Below, one piece after another: positions 27,760 to 36,157 of a DNA stretch of 64,000 nucleotides (its first letter is position 1; each line of letters begins with the position of its first letter). The DNA lies in the NCBI GenBank assembly GCA_029243245.1, contig JAQWSK010000005.1, positions 62,001 to 126,000 on the forward strand, in the 5' to 3' direction. A program made the position numbers and the translations under genes. Origin of the DNA: Flavobacteriaceae bacterium. Lineage in GTDB: Bacteria; Bacteroidota; Bacteroidia; Flavobacteriales; Flavobacteriaceae. Below the pieces are notes generated by a model. That model was not told the DNA's origin. It worked only from the letters and a program-made list of their open reading frames with translations, and made no database searches.

Positions 27760-28395
27760 CTAATTATCTGGGGATTTTCTCCATGCTGTTAATTTGGATA
27801 ATGAATCAGAATCAATAATCTTTTGATTTAAAGCTTCATTTATCAATATATCATAATTGCTTAAAGTGTTTAAGTTTACTTTTGAGTTTTTAAAATTTTC
27901 ATCAGCTATTTTAAAATTATATGTAAAAATTCCCAACATACCTAAAACATCTGCACCTTCTCTTTTTAGAGCTTCAACAGCAATTAGGCTGCTTTTTCCT
28001 GTAGAAATTAAATCTTCTATTACAATTACTTTTGAATTACTAGGCATGTAGCCTTCTACTTGATTTTTTCTACCATGTTTTTTTGGTTCTGGCCGAACAT
28101 ATATAAAGGGTAAATTTAATTTTTGCGCTACTAACATACCTATCCCAATTGCACCAGTTGCAACACCAGCTATTATATATTTATCTTCTGGATAAATAGA
28201 TTTAGATTGAATAGCTAGTTGATCACACAAATAATTTCTAATTTTAGGATAGGATAGGACTATTCGATTGTCACAGTAGATAGGAGACTTCCATCCACTA
28301 GCCCATGAAAATGAATTTTCAGGGCTCAATTTAATTGCATTAATTTGTAATAGATAATTTGCAGTTTTTACTGCGGTTTGTTGATCAAAAATCAT
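27760..28395 (-). CDS. pyrE: orotate phosphoribosyltransferase
   Basis: Pyrimidine biosynthesis: orotate plus PRPP to orotidine 5'-phosphate. ENSFSWASGWKSPIYCDNR near residue 27, and the PRPP motif VIVIEDLISTGKSS near 118. About 211 residues. I start at the ATG at 28395 (MIFDQQTAVKTA), because the longer frame begins with TTG. The start lies only 6 bases from that of the divergent NUDIX gene. Confidence 0.93.
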   Translation of the reverse strand: MIFDQQTAVKTANYLLQINAIKLSPENSFSWASGWKSPIYCDNRIVLSYPKIRNYLCDQLAIQSKSIYPEDKYIIAGVATGAIGIGMLVAQKLNLPFIYVRPEPKKHGRKNQVEGYMPSNSKVIVIEDLISTGKSSLIAVEALKREGADVLGMLGIFTYNFKIADENFKNSKVNLNTLSNYDILINEALNQKIIDSDSLSKLTAWRKSPDN

Positions 28396-28398
28396 ATG

Positions 28399-28406
28399 CA
28401 AATGTA
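28399..28406 (-). promoter_or_regulatory. possible -7 box of pyrE over the NUDIX start codon
   Basis: Minus-strand TACATTTG fits TAnnTTTG and ends 3 bases before the pyrE ATG. It overlaps the NUDIX ATG (28402-28404), so the pyrE message would be nearly leaderless. No -33 TTG is obvious; chance match is possible. Confidence 0.35.
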
Positions 28407-29034
28407 TAAAGTTTTTTTAAATCAGAAGCCTCTAATTCTTACTACATCAATAGTTGAAAACACTGATACAGCTCCTTTAATTCATTCAAAATTTTCTAAT
28501 TCTGATATTATTATTAAAGCCTTAAAATCAAAAAAGACTAAATATGTTTATTACTATCATTCAGATTTAGAAAAACTAATGAAACATCTAGAAAAGCACT
28601 TTCCTATTATTGAAGCTGCAGGAGGTATGGTTTTTAACAAAGAGAAAGAGTTTTTGTTAATTTATAGAAATGGTAAATGGGATTTGCCAAAAGGACATCT
28701 TGGTAAAAAAGAAATGATTGTTGATGGTGCAATAAGAGAAGTAATAGAAGAAACAGGAGTCTTAGATTTAATTTCAAAAGCTATTTTACCAACAACATTT
28801 CATATATATAAAAGGAATGGACAATATAAGTTAAAGAAAACATATTGGTTTTTAATGAGTACAGAATACAAGGGTAAATTGGAACCACAACTACAAGAAA
28901 ATATTGAAAAAGCAGTTTGGAAAAATCAATCTCAAATAAATAATTTAATGAACAACATGCATTCTAATATAAAAGTTCTTTTTAACTTTTATTTTGATGA
29001 AAAATCAACGGATTTCGGGACTAAAGCCTTATAA
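28402..29034 (+). CDS. NUDIX hydrolase
   Basis: Hydrolyses a nucleoside-diphosphate-linked compound; the substrate is not predictable. The NUDIX box GHLGKKEMIVDGAIREVIEE, followed by TGV, is complete (residues about 94-116). The N-terminal 70 residues are a separate small domain. The ATG at 28402 (MYKVFLNQKP) fits homologs better than upstream candidates. The 3' end overlaps convergent coaD by 46 bases. Confidence 0.85.
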   Translation: MYKVFLNQKPLILTTSIVENTDTAPLIHSKFSNSDIIIKALKSKKTKYVYYYHSDLEKLMKHLEKHFPIIEAAGGMVFNKEKEFLLIYRNGKWDLPKGHLGKKEMIVDGAIREVIEETGVLDLISKAILPTTFHIYKRNGQYKLKKTYWFLMSTEYKGKLEPQLQENIEKAVWKNQSQINNLMNNMHSNIKVLFNFYFDEKSTDFGTKAL

Positions 29035-29456
29035 TCACCACTATGATTTATGATTTCTCTAACAATTCCACTGCTTATGAAAGAGGTTTTAGCTGAAGTT
29101 AATAAAAACACAGTTTCTATACCAGATAATTTTCTATTAGTATGAGCGATAGCTTTTTCGAACTCAAAATCAGCAGGATTTCTCAATCCTCTTAGAATAA
29201 ATTTTACATCAACAGATTTACAGTATTTTATAGTTAAACCTTCATAAGATTGAACTTTTATTTTTTTGTATTTATCAAAAACACTTTTAACAAATGCTAA
29301 TCGTTTTTCAATTGAAAACATATATTTTTTTTCACTATTAATACCTACGCCAATTATAATTTCATCAAAAAGAGGAAGGGCGCGAAGAATTACATCTTCA
29401 TGCCCATTAGTTATTGGGTCAAAGGATCCAGGGAAAAGAGCACGTTTCATTTTCAT
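28989..29456 (-). CDS. coaD: phosphopantetheine adenylyltransferase
   Basis: Penultimate step of coenzyme A synthesis. ALFPGSFDPITNGHEDVI at the N-terminus carries the nucleotidyltransferase (T/H)xGH motif; FILRGLRNPADFEFE near 88 and the C-terminal ISSGIVREI are conserved. 155 residues, normal. The ATG two codons in (29450) is the better start. Lies 14 bases after ddl in the same direction. Confidence 0.94.
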   Translation of the reverse strand: MKMKRALFPGSFDPITNGHEDVILRALPLFDEIIIGVGINSEKKYMFSIEKRLAFVKSVFDKYKKIKVQSYEGLTIKYCKSVDVKFILRGLRNPADFEFEKAIAHTNRKLSGIETVFLLTSAKTSFISSGIVREIINHSGDYKALVPKSVDFSSK

Positions 29457-29470
29457 AAATTTTATTAAAA

Positions 29471-30466
29471 TTAGGAATTTTTAATCATTGCTTGAATTAA
29501 TAGGTCTTCAAATAACTCATGAAGTTCAATTCCAGAGGCTTTACATTGTTTTGGAATAATACTTTCCTTGGTTAATCCAGGAACAGTATTTATTTCTAGT
29601 AGATAAGGAGTGTTGTTTACAAAAATAAACTCACTTCGACAGATTCCTTTTAATTCTAATTTATCATATAGATATATGGCTATTTTGCTAACTTCTTTTT
29701 TCCACTCATCTGAAATTTTAGCAGGTGTAATCTCTTGAGCCTTTCCTAAATATTTTGCTTCATAATCAAAAAATTCATTTTCTGGAATAATTTCGGTTAT
29801 TGGGAGACAAATAATACCATTTTTATTTCTATAAACTCCCACCGAAACCTCTCGTCCTTTTAGCTCTGATTCAATTATAATTTGACTATCGTGATTGAAA
29901 GCATTTTTAATACCTGAATTAAGATCATTTTTATTAGTTATTCTATATACCCCAAAACTACTTCCACCTCTATTTGCTTTAACAAAACAAGGAAGACCTA
30001 GCTGATCAATGATTTCCTTTTCTTTAAATAACTCTCCTTTATTTAGATAAATCGATTTTGCAGTTGGAATATTATATTTTTCAACGACCGAGAGGCAATC
30101 TCTTTTATTATATGTTAAAGCTGCAGGATAAGAATCACAGCTAGTGTGAGGGACTTTTTTGAAGCTAAGTTTACTTGCTAATTGACCATCTTCTCCTGGA
30201 GATCCATGAAGTGCATTAAAAATAACGTCAAATTCGTATTTAACTCCTTTAAAATTAAAGTTAAAATTATTTTTTGAAAAAGCTATTTTTTCAGTTTCAG
30301 AGATTTTAATAAACCACTTTTCAATATTAATTACTAAAAGAAAAACATTCCAGCCTGATTTTTTTAAATTTTCTAATACTACAGATCCACTTTTCAATGA
30401 TATTTCTCTTTCCGAGCCATACCCTCCACAAGCAACCCCAATAACACTTTTATTTTTACTTAACAT
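29471..30466 (-). CDS. ddl: D-alanine--D-alanine ligase
   Basis: ATP-grasp ligase for the peptidoglycan D-Ala-D-Ala dipeptide. GCGGYGSEREISLKSG-like N-terminus (ACGGYGSEREISLKSG), HGSPGEDGQL near residue 90, FVKANRGGSSFGVYRI near 160, and the C-terminal LEINTVPGLT metal site. 331 residues. It heads ddl-coaD and has the best promoter in the window. Confidence 0.94.
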   Translation of the reverse strand: MLSKNKSVIGVACGGYGSEREISLKSGSVVLENLKKSGWNVFLLVINIEKWFIKISETEKIAFSKNNFNFNFKGVKYEFDVIFNALHGSPGEDGQLASKLSFKKVPHTSCDSYPAALTYNKRDCLSVVEKYNIPTAKSIYLNKGELFKEKEIIDQLGLPCFVKANRGGSSFGVYRITNKNDLNSGIKNAFNHDSQIIIESELKGREVSVGVYRNKNGIICLPITEIIPENEFFDYEAKYLGKAQEITPAKISDEWKKEVSKIAIYLYDKLELKGICRSEFIFVNNTPYLLEINTVPGLTKESIIPKQCKASGIELHELFEDLLIQAMIKNS

Positions 30467-30471
30467 TATTA

Positions 30472-30502
30472 CAAAGGTAGCAGATTTAATAGCATTGCAA
30501 AA
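30472..30502 (-). promoter_or_regulatory. ddl promoter with -33 and -7 boxes
   Basis: Minus strand: TTTTG (30498-30502), an 18-base spacer, then TACCTTTG (30472-30479). Both boxes and spacing match the Bacteroidota sigma consensus. The ATG follows the -7 box by only 5 bases, so the transcript should be leaderless or nearly so. Confidence 0.65.
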
Positions 30503-30506
30503 GTGT

Positions 30507-30514
30507 TATATTTG
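30507..30514 (+). promoter_or_regulatory. -7 box of PASTA-rluD operon
   Basis: TATATTTG, a full consensus match, 15-18 bases before the in-frame ATT codons at 30529 and 30532. It sits just outside the -33 box of ddl, so the two promoters diverge from one 60-base stretch. Confidence 0.5.
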
Positions 30515-30531
30515 ATTCAAATTAGTATATT

Positions 30532-31083
30532 ATTTTTTTTAAATTTTTATTTTCAGGTAGTTTTATAAAGCAAATAATTAAGGCAATTATTTTTTTTACT
30601 ATAATGATTATTCTAACTCTAAAAGGTTTAAATATAATTACTCATCATAATAATCATAAACTAGTTCCAGATATCACTGGAATAGTATTAAATGAGGCAA
30701 TTAAGATGCTTGATGAAAATCATTTACGGTATGAAGTAATTGATTCTGCTAAATTTAATCCAAAACTTCCTCCATTTGCTGTAATAGAATTATTTCCTGA
30801 GTCACAAAGTGAAGTTAAAAAAGATCGTAAAATTTATTTAACATTGAATCCTTCTGGATATAGAAAAATAAGTGTCCCAAACATTATTCAAATTACAAAA
30901 CGTAATGCAGAATCAATGTTAAAAGCTGTTGGGCTTGAAGTTGGTAAAATTACATATCGAGATAATATTGGAAAAGAAATGGTTTTAGAAATCAGATATC
31001 AAGGGAAAAAAATTGCACCAGGATCTGTTTTACCTAAAACAACAAAGATAGATTTAATTTTAGGTAACGGTAATCGCTTATGA
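30532..31083 (+). CDS. PASTA-domain membrane protein, apparent AUU start
   Basis: A membrane-anchored protein with two to three PASTA repeats (VPDITGIVLNEAIKMLDEN, then VPNIIQITKRNAESMLKAVG), usual in Flavobacteria between ddl and rluD. The first ATG, at 30604, cuts the membrane helix in half. The same frame is open back to 30526 and encodes FFKFLFSGSFIKQIIKAI before it, which matches the expected N-terminus and completes the helix. No ATG, GTG or TTG is in frame there, but ATT occurs at 30529 and 30532, so I place the start at 30532 (183 residues). Its role may be cell-wall related. The stop overlaps rluD by 4 bases. Confidence 0.72.
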   Translation: MFFKFLFSGSFIKQIIKAIIFFTIMIILTLKGLNIITHHNNHKLVPDITGIVLNEAIKMLDENHLRYEVIDSAKFNPKLPPFAVIELFPESQSEVKKDRKIYLTLNPSGYRKISVPNIIQITKRNAESMLKAVGLEVGKITYRDNIGKEMVLEIRYQGKKIAPGSVLPKTTKIDLILGNGNRL

Positions 31084-32108
31084 CAAATGAACAAATTTCA
31101 CATGATGAAAATTTACATGAGCATTATAATTTTAGAGCTGACAAAGGTCAAGACCCTTTACGAGTGGATAAATTCTTGATGAATAGAATAGAAAATTCAA
31201 CTAGGAATAAAATACAGCAGGCAGCTAGGTCTGGTAGTGTTTATGTCAATGGTTTTGTTGTAAAGTCAAATTATAAAGTAAAAGGGAATGATCAAGTTCA
31301 AGTTTTGTTTACATATCCTCAGTATGAAAATCTTCTAGTGCCTGAAAAAATACCAATTGAAGTTGTTTATCAGGACGAAAGTCTAATAATAGTTAATAAA
31401 CCTGCTGGAATGGTAGTTCATCCTGGTCATGGAAATTACTCAGGAACTTTGATAAATGGCCTTATATACATGTTTGATAAATTACCTGTTAATAATAATC
31501 ATCGACCTGGATTAGTTCACAGAATTGATAAAGACACCTCTGGTCTTTTAGTTGTAGCTAAATCAGAATCTTCGATGACATTTCTAGCTAAACAATTTTA
31601 TGATAAAACTACAACAAGGGAATATTTGGCTTTAGTTTGGGGTAATGTTGAAAATGAAACAGGTATGATAGAGGGGAATATAGGACGTAATCCAAAAAAC
31701 CGTTTACAAATGAAAGTTTTTCCAGAAAATGAGAATGGAAAACCTGCAATTACCCAATATAAAGTATTAAAACGATATGGGTATGTAACTCTTATTAGCT
31801 GTAAACTTGAAACTGGAAGAACACATCAAATTAGAGTTCATATGAAACACATTGGACATATAATTTTTAATGATGAAAGATATGGCGGAGATCAAATTTT
31901 AAAAGGAACTAACTTTACTAAGTATAAGCAATTTGTTGAAAATTGTTTTAAAATTATGCCTAGGCAAGCACTTCATGCCAAAACACTTGGCTTTGTTCAT
32001 CCTATAAGTAATGATTATATTTCATTTGATTCTGAATTGCCTGAAGATTTTAGTAGTGTTATTAGTAAATGGGATAAATATTCAAGAAATAGTCAAAATT
32101 ATTTTTGA
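31080..32108 (+). CDS. rluD: RluA-family 23S rRNA pseudouridine synthase
   Basis: Isomerises uridines in 23S rRNA. An S4 domain (LRVDKFLMNRIENSTRNKIQ) precedes the catalytic core with PGLVHRIDKDTSGLLVVAK near residue 141, where the essential Asp is present, and ETGRTHQIRVHMKHIGH. 342 residues, intact, in contrast with the RluB-like protein at 7337. Coupled to the PASTA gene. Confidence 0.92.
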   Translation: MTNEQISHDENLHEHYNFRADKGQDPLRVDKFLMNRIENSTRNKIQQAARSGSVYVNGFVVKSNYKVKGNDQVQVLFTYPQYENLLVPEKIPIEVVYQDESLIIVNKPAGMVVHPGHGNYSGTLINGLIYMFDKLPVNNNHRPGLVHRIDKDTSGLLVVAKSESSMTFLAKQFYDKTTTREYLALVWGNVENETGMIEGNIGRNPKNRLQMKVFPENENGKPAITQYKVLKRYGYVTLISCKLETGRTHQIRVHMKHIGHIIFNDERYGGDQILKGTNFTKYKQFVENCFKIMPRQALHAKTLGFVHPISNDYISFDSELPEDFSSVISKWDKYSRNSQNYF

Positions 32109-32172
32109 TATACTAAAGATAAAAATTCAACAGAAATCTATTAATTTAGTATAGACTTTAAAATACTTTCAA

Positions 32173-32934
32173 ATGAAGATTTTTATTTCGCCTGCAAAAT
32201 CAATGGATTTGACTTCTAAAACACCAGTCATAGAAGAAACCCAACCACATTTTATAAATGAATCAAATAAACTAAATAGTGTACTAAAGAAAAAATCAGT
32301 AAAGAGTTTAAGTGGTTTAATGCATTTATCAGAAAAATTAAGTCGACTAAATTGGGAGCGAAATCAAAATTTTAAAACCCCATTTACAACTGAGAATTCA
32401 CGTCCAGCTATTTTTACATTTAATGGAGATGTTTATTTTGGTCTAGACGCCTTTTCATTACCAAAAAAAAAGTTCACTTTATTACAAGATAACCTAAGGA
32501 TTATTTCAGGCTTATATGGAATATTACGCCCCTTTGATCTTATTCAGCCTTATAGATTAGAAATGGGGACACCATTAAAAGTAGGATCAAATAATAATCT
32601 TTATGAATATTGGACAAAAAAAATAACTGATCAGATTATAAATGAGGTATACCCAGGGGAAATTATAGTTGATTTAGCGAGTAAAGAATATTCTTCGGTT
32701 ATTAATTTTAAAAGTATTAAAAATAGAGTTATCTCTCCAGTTTTTAAGGATTTTAAAAATGGAAAATTTAAAATCATTTCTTTTTACGCTAAAAAAGCAC
32801 GAGGAGTTATGTCTAGATTTTTAATCGAAACAGCTGCAAAATCAATGGATGATATTTTAAAATTTAGCGAGAATGGATATTCTTTTAGTAACAAGGATTC
32901 AATAGAAGAAAATTTCCCGGTTTTTATTCGTTAA
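32173..32934 (+). CDS. yaaA: peroxide stress protein YaaA family
   Basis: DUF328 protein, linked in E. coli to limiting free iron under peroxide stress. Start MKIFISPAKSMDLTSKTP, FNGDVYFGLDAFS and ISGLYGILRPFDLIQPYRLE, and KKARGVMSRFLIE near the C-terminus are signature segments. 253 residues, complete. Follows rluD by 64 bases. Confidence 0.92.
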   Translation: MKIFISPAKSMDLTSKTPVIEETQPHFINESNKLNSVLKKKSVKSLSGLMHLSEKLSRLNWERNQNFKTPFTTENSRPAIFTFNGDVYFGLDAFSLPKKKFTLLQDNLRIISGLYGILRPFDLIQPYRLEMGTPLKVGSNNNLYEYWTKKITDQIINEVYPGEIIVDLASKEYSSVINFKSIKNRVISPVFKDFKNGKFKIISFYAKKARGVMSRFLIETAAKSMDDILKFSENGYSFSNKDSIEENFPVFIR

Positions 32935-32941
32935 AATCCTT

Positions 32942-33124
32942 TTATCTTATCAAACGGTCCATTATGTAAGCGTATCTATTTATTTCACTCAGAACAAATA
33001 GCATTGTTAAATAAACCTTCCCTTTTGTATCTCTAACTTTAAAGGCTCCAATGTAATACTCTTCCAATATTATGCTTAGGATCAGGTAGCACTTGGAATC
33101 ATTTACAAGTTTATCAAGTCTCAT
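32942..33124 (-). CDS. small hypothetical protein downstream of the M15 peptidase
   Basis: An open frame of about 60 residues starting MRLDKLVNDSKCYLIL, 2 bases after the peptidase stop, with the mixed hydrophobic and charged composition of a real protein (EEYYIGAFKVRDTKGKVYL). No family recognised, no signal peptide. Coupling to the upstream gene favours it being real, but there is no independent support. An upstream ATG at 33136 would overlap the peptidase. Confidence 0.4.
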   Translation of the reverse strand: MRLDKLVNDSKCYLILSIILEEYYIGAFKVRDTKGKVYLTMLFVLSEINRYAYIMDRLIR

Positions 33125-33126
33125 TA

Positions 33127-33846
33127 TTAATTCCATTCTTTCTTTAAATCTGGATTTATACCCAATAAAAAATTTTCTTTATATAAGTTAATGAAATCAT
33201 TAGTAAAGGATGAAGAGCCATTGATGTTATATTTAGAGAATACATGAATTAAGTCTAAGTCTAAAAAATCATTCATAATTGGAATAGATAAAGGCGCGTA
33301 ACTGTAATGCCATGGCTCATGTTTAAATCCTTTTCGCGCGTTATTATTTGTGTACACAAGATAAAACCCAAATTCTTCAGAATTATTGTCAAGCCATTTT
33401 TTAAGTCGTACATAAGGTCCGTTATCATAAAATTTTTCAGATAATAAAACATCGCCTTCAGGATTAATATTACCATCAATTATATCAATCTCAGTCCCCC
33501 AGTGATGCCTTGATGTTCCAGGAATAGTTGAATATTCAATTATTTTAAAAATATTTTCAATCTTTGATAATCCAAGTGAATTATTTTTTTCAAACTTACG
33601 ATTCCATATTTTTTTTTGTTGATCGAAACAACGAAAACTTGAAACAATTTTTATATTTACACTATCTTTTAATGCTGCTTTTTTCATTAATTCAAAAGAA
33701 TTTGCTGCTTGTGGAAGTAACTGAAATTCTTGATTTTTTATCATACTAATTTCTGACATTCCTATTAATTGTAATTCAGAAAATTTAATTTTTTGTTGTC
33801 CGTACGAAATTGAAAAGCAATAGAGCAATAAAAATATTTTTTTCAT
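33127..33846 (-). CDS. M15B (VanY-type) D-Ala-D-Ala carboxypeptidase, exported
   Basis: Periplasmic peptidase trimming peptidoglycan stems. Signal peptide MKKIFLLLYCFSISYG. Zinc-site segments are present: SSFRCFDQQKKIWNRKF, PGTSRHHWGTEIDI (His and Asp ligands) and FKHEPWHYSY (Glu and His). 239 residues. It has its own -7 box and is divergent to the tRNA. Confidence 0.85.
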   Translation of the reverse strand: MKKIFLLLYCFSISYGQQKIKFSELQLIGMSEISMIKNQEFQLLPQAANSFELMKKAALKDSVNIKIVSSFRCFDQQKKIWNRKFEKNNSLGLSKIENIFKIIEYSTIPGTSRHHWGTEIDIIDGNINPEGDVLLSEKFYDNGPYVRLKKWLDNNSEEFGFYLVYTNNNARKGFKHEPWHYSYAPLSIPIMNDFLDLDLIHVFSKYNINGSSSFTNDFINLYKENFLLGINPDLKKEWN

Positions 33847-33865
33847 AAATAAAAACTAGTTTATA

Positions 33866-33873
33866 CAAATATA
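33866..33873 (-). promoter_or_regulatory. -7 box of M15 peptidase
   Basis: Minus-strand TATATTTG, a full TAnnTTTG match, 19 bases before the ATG at 33846. Confidence 0.5.
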
Positions 33874-33929
33874 TGATGTTAAGCATGTTCATTGTCAAAT
33901 AATAAAGTCTTTAACTAAAACCAAATTTA

Positions 33930-33937
33930 TATATTTG
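33930..33937 (+). promoter_or_regulatory. -7 box of tRNA-Gly
   Basis: TATATTTG ends 7 bases before the first tRNA base, so transcription would begin close to the mature 5' end. No -33 TTG at normal spacing. Confidence 0.6.
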
Positions 33938-33944
33938 TTTTACT

Positions 33945-34017
33945 GCGGGAGTAGCTCAGTTGGTAGAGCGTCAGCCTTCCAAGCTGAATGTCGCCGGTTC
34001 GAACCCGGTCTCCCGCT
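33945..34017 (+). tRNA. tRNA-Gly (TCC)
   Basis: A 73-base cloverleaf. Acceptor GCGGGAG pairs with CTCCCGC (34010-34016), discriminator T. The anticodon stem TCAGC/GCTGA encloses the loop CTTCCAA, giving anticodon TCC at 33978-33980. T-arm GCCGGTTCGAACCCGGT-type stem loop is standard. CCA is not encoded. The next gene starts 30 bases downstream, so they may share a transcript. Confidence 0.97.
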
Positions 34018-34047
34018 CGAAGTAATCTGGTACTAATTAAATTTTTC

Positions 34048-34770
34048 ATGAGAAGTGTTTTATTATACTTATTTCTTTTATCAGTAATTTTTCTTTCTGC
34101 TCAGGAAAGAAATTTAATAAAAGGTAAACTTTTGTACAGAAATAATAATGTTATTGCTGCAAATGTTATAAATAACACATCTCAACACAATACCATTACT
34201 GATTCAGATGGAGAGTTTCAAATACCAGTTTTTAAAGGAGATGAAATTGTCTTTTCATCTGTTGAGTTTAAATTTAAAAGTATTGTTATAACTGATAAAA
34301 TTTTAGTTAATAACCGATTAGTTGTAAATATAACTGAAAGAGTAAATATTCTTGATGAAATTGTAATTAGCCCTGAAAATACTCAAAAATTTATTGATCT
34401 TAAAGAAGAGGAATTTAAAGGATTTGATTATGTTCAGGACAAATCCTCAAAACTTGATAATACTATTCTCAGACAAGGTCAGTTATATAATGGAATTGAT
34501 TTTATTAATGTTGCTAAACTGATTGCAAAACTAGTTTTAAATTCATCGGATGAAGAGAAAAAAAACTTAATCCCCAGTAAGGTTCTTCCATATGTTTTTG
34601 ATGATACTTTCTTTACAAAAGATTTGGGTATTGAACAGGATCAGATAGTTGGTTTTATGAATTATTTGGATGAGAAATTACCTTCAAAGGAATTGCTTTT
34701 AAAATCAAAACAATTTTTATTGATTGATTACCTATATAGTGTAGTTGAGGATTATAAAAAAAATCCTTAA
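34048..34770 (+). CDS. CarboxypepD_reg-like exported protein, copy 1
   Basis: A 240-residue exported protein. I use the ATG at 34048 because a longer frame starts inside the tRNA. Signal MRSVLLYLFLLSVIFLSAQ. A carboxypeptidase regulatory-like beta-sandwich follows (LIKGKLLYRNNNVIAANVIN, then TITDSDGEFQIPV and ILDEIVIS). The rest is an alpha-helical tail of unknown function. Its neighbour is a paralog, and both precede a DUF6702 protein and an M1 peptidase. Confidence 0.75.
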   Translation: MRSVLLYLFLLSVIFLSAQERNLIKGKLLYRNNNVIAANVINNTSQHNTITDSDGEFQIPVFKGDEIVFSSVEFKFKSIVITDKILVNNRLVVNITERVNILDEIVISPENTQKFIDLKEEEFKGFDYVQDKSSKLDNTILRQGQLYNGIDFINVAKLIAKLVLNSSDEEKKNLIPSKVLPYVFDDTFFTKDLGIEQDQIVGFMNYLDEKLPSKELLLKSKQFLLIDYLYSVVEDYKKNP

Positions 34771-35550
34771 ATGCATCGAGTTTTAGTTTTGCTTTTATTT
34801 ACTGGAATTACAAATCTAAATGCTCAGGTTAATAACTCATCTGTAATTAATGGAAGAGTTTCAACAAATGACTCATTATCTGTTTCATCGATTCATATTA
34901 TTAATAAAACAAGAGGCAGTGCAACTATTACAGATGATAAAGGGTATTTTGAGATTTTCAGTACGTTAAACGACACATTACTTATTTCAGCTGTTCAATT
35001 TAAAATTAAAATTATAGTGGTTAATAATAAAATTTTAGAAAGTAAAGAGATAATAATTCCAATTGAAACCTTTGTGAATAAATTATCTGAAGTAGTAGTA
35101 AAACCGCATGACTTATCTGGGGATTTATTTAAAGATTTTGAAAACTCTGGGGTTAAGCCTATAAATTTTTACAATCTTGGTATTCCAGGATTTAAAGGAA
35201 CAAGAAAAGAGAAAATAGTGTCTGGTAAAAGGTTAATAATAAACACGATTTTATTGCCTGTAGGAGGTGCTGTAGACATTGAAGCTGTATATAAGCATGT
35301 TTCGGGATACTATAAGCGTTTAAAAAAGAAACGTAAGCTTGATATTGAGTTCGATGTTGTTGCAAACCTGATTAAATTTTATGGTATTAACTTTTTCATG
35401 GAGACCTATCATATAACAGAAGACGAAGTCTATGAATTTGTTTCAGGAGCATATAATAACTTTCCCGTAAGAGAGAGTTTTAAAAGAAATGAACATAATA
35501 AAATAATGAATTTTTTTCAGAAAAATCAATCAAGAATTTCAAATAATTAG
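34771..35550 (+). CDS. CarboxypepD_reg-like exported protein, copy 2
   Basis: A 259-residue paralog of the previous protein, beginning right at its stop. Signal MHRVLVLLLFTGITNLNAQ, then the same beta-sandwich pattern (VINGRVSTNDSLSVSSIHII, TITDDKGYFEIF, LSEVVVKP). A basic segment YKRLKKKRKLDIEF follows. Probably periplasmic or at the outer membrane. The tandem suggests duplication with divergence. Confidence 0.75.
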   Translation: MHRVLVLLLFTGITNLNAQVNNSSVINGRVSTNDSLSVSSIHIINKTRGSATITDDKGYFEIFSTLNDTLLISAVQFKIKIIVVNNKILESKEIIIPIETFVNKLSEVVVKPHDLSGDLFKDFENSGVKPINFYNLGIPGFKGTRKEKIVSGKRLIINTILLPVGGAVDIEAVYKHVSGYYKRLKKKRKLDIEFDVVANLIKFYGINFFMETYHITEDEVYEFVSGAYNNFPVRESFKRNEHNKIMNFFQKNQSRISNN

Positions 35551-35558
35551 TAGTTATA

Positions 35559-36080
35559 ATGGTTATAATAACATTATTTAATAGATCAGTGATGTTTGTT
35601 TTTATAATTTTAATGCAGTCAGTAAATCTTCAGCATAAGTCACATGATTATTATGTTTCAACTACTGAGATTAATTACAATAGAGAGGATAACACATTAC
35701 AAATAACTATTAGAATGTTTGTCGATGATTTTGAAAAGATGATCAAAGAAAGAGACTTTAACTTAAAAGTTGATCCAGATTCAAATAATAAAAAAGTAAA
35801 TCAAATTTTAAACATTTATATTTTTAAAAATTTTAAGATAATGGTTAATAATAAATTGGTTGAGTTTTACTTTTTGGGAAAAGAATACAAAGAAGATTTA
35901 GCTCAAGTTTATTATGAAATAAATTTAAATGAGAATATTAATAGCATAACCTTTGAAAATAGTATTTTGTTTGATTTTTTTGAAAATCAACAAAACATCA
36001 TTCATTTTAAAGATGGCAAGCTTAGAAAAAGTTTTTTACTTAATACAAGTATCTTTAAATCAACACTCTTAGTTGAGTGA
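35559..36080 (+). CDS. DUF6702-like exported protein
   Basis: A 173-residue protein with a hydrophobic N-terminal segment (MFVFIILMQSVNL), followed by HKSHDYYVSTTEINYNRED and LQITIRMFVDDFEKMI, segments typical of DUF6702, a Bacteroidota family of unknown function found before M1 peptidases. Mostly beta-strand. Precise start uncertain: GTT-free ATG at 35559 or the later ATG at 35592. Confidence 0.65.
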   Translation: MVIITLFNRSVMFVFIILMQSVNLQHKSHDYYVSTTEINYNREDNTLQITIRMFVDDFEKMIKERDFNLKVDPDSNNKKVNQILNIYIFKNFKIMVNNKLVEFYFLGKEYKEDLAQVYYEINLNENINSITFENSILFDFFENQQNIIHFKDGKLRKSFLLNTSIFKSTLLVE

Positions 36081-36157
36081 ACAAGGACACTTTTTAAAAA
36101 TAAATTAGCATGTATTGTATTACCTTTTTATGTAATATATTAGCAAAAAATTGAATT

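Noticed and set aside
33988-34047. Start of the first CarboxypepD_reg-like gene inside the tRNA
   Set aside because: The tRNA is clear, and the signal peptide begins at the ATG at 34048.
34048-35550. Tandem paralogs as a toxin-immunity or effector pair
   Set aside because: Both have signal peptides and the same regulatory-like domain; nothing toxin-like is visible.
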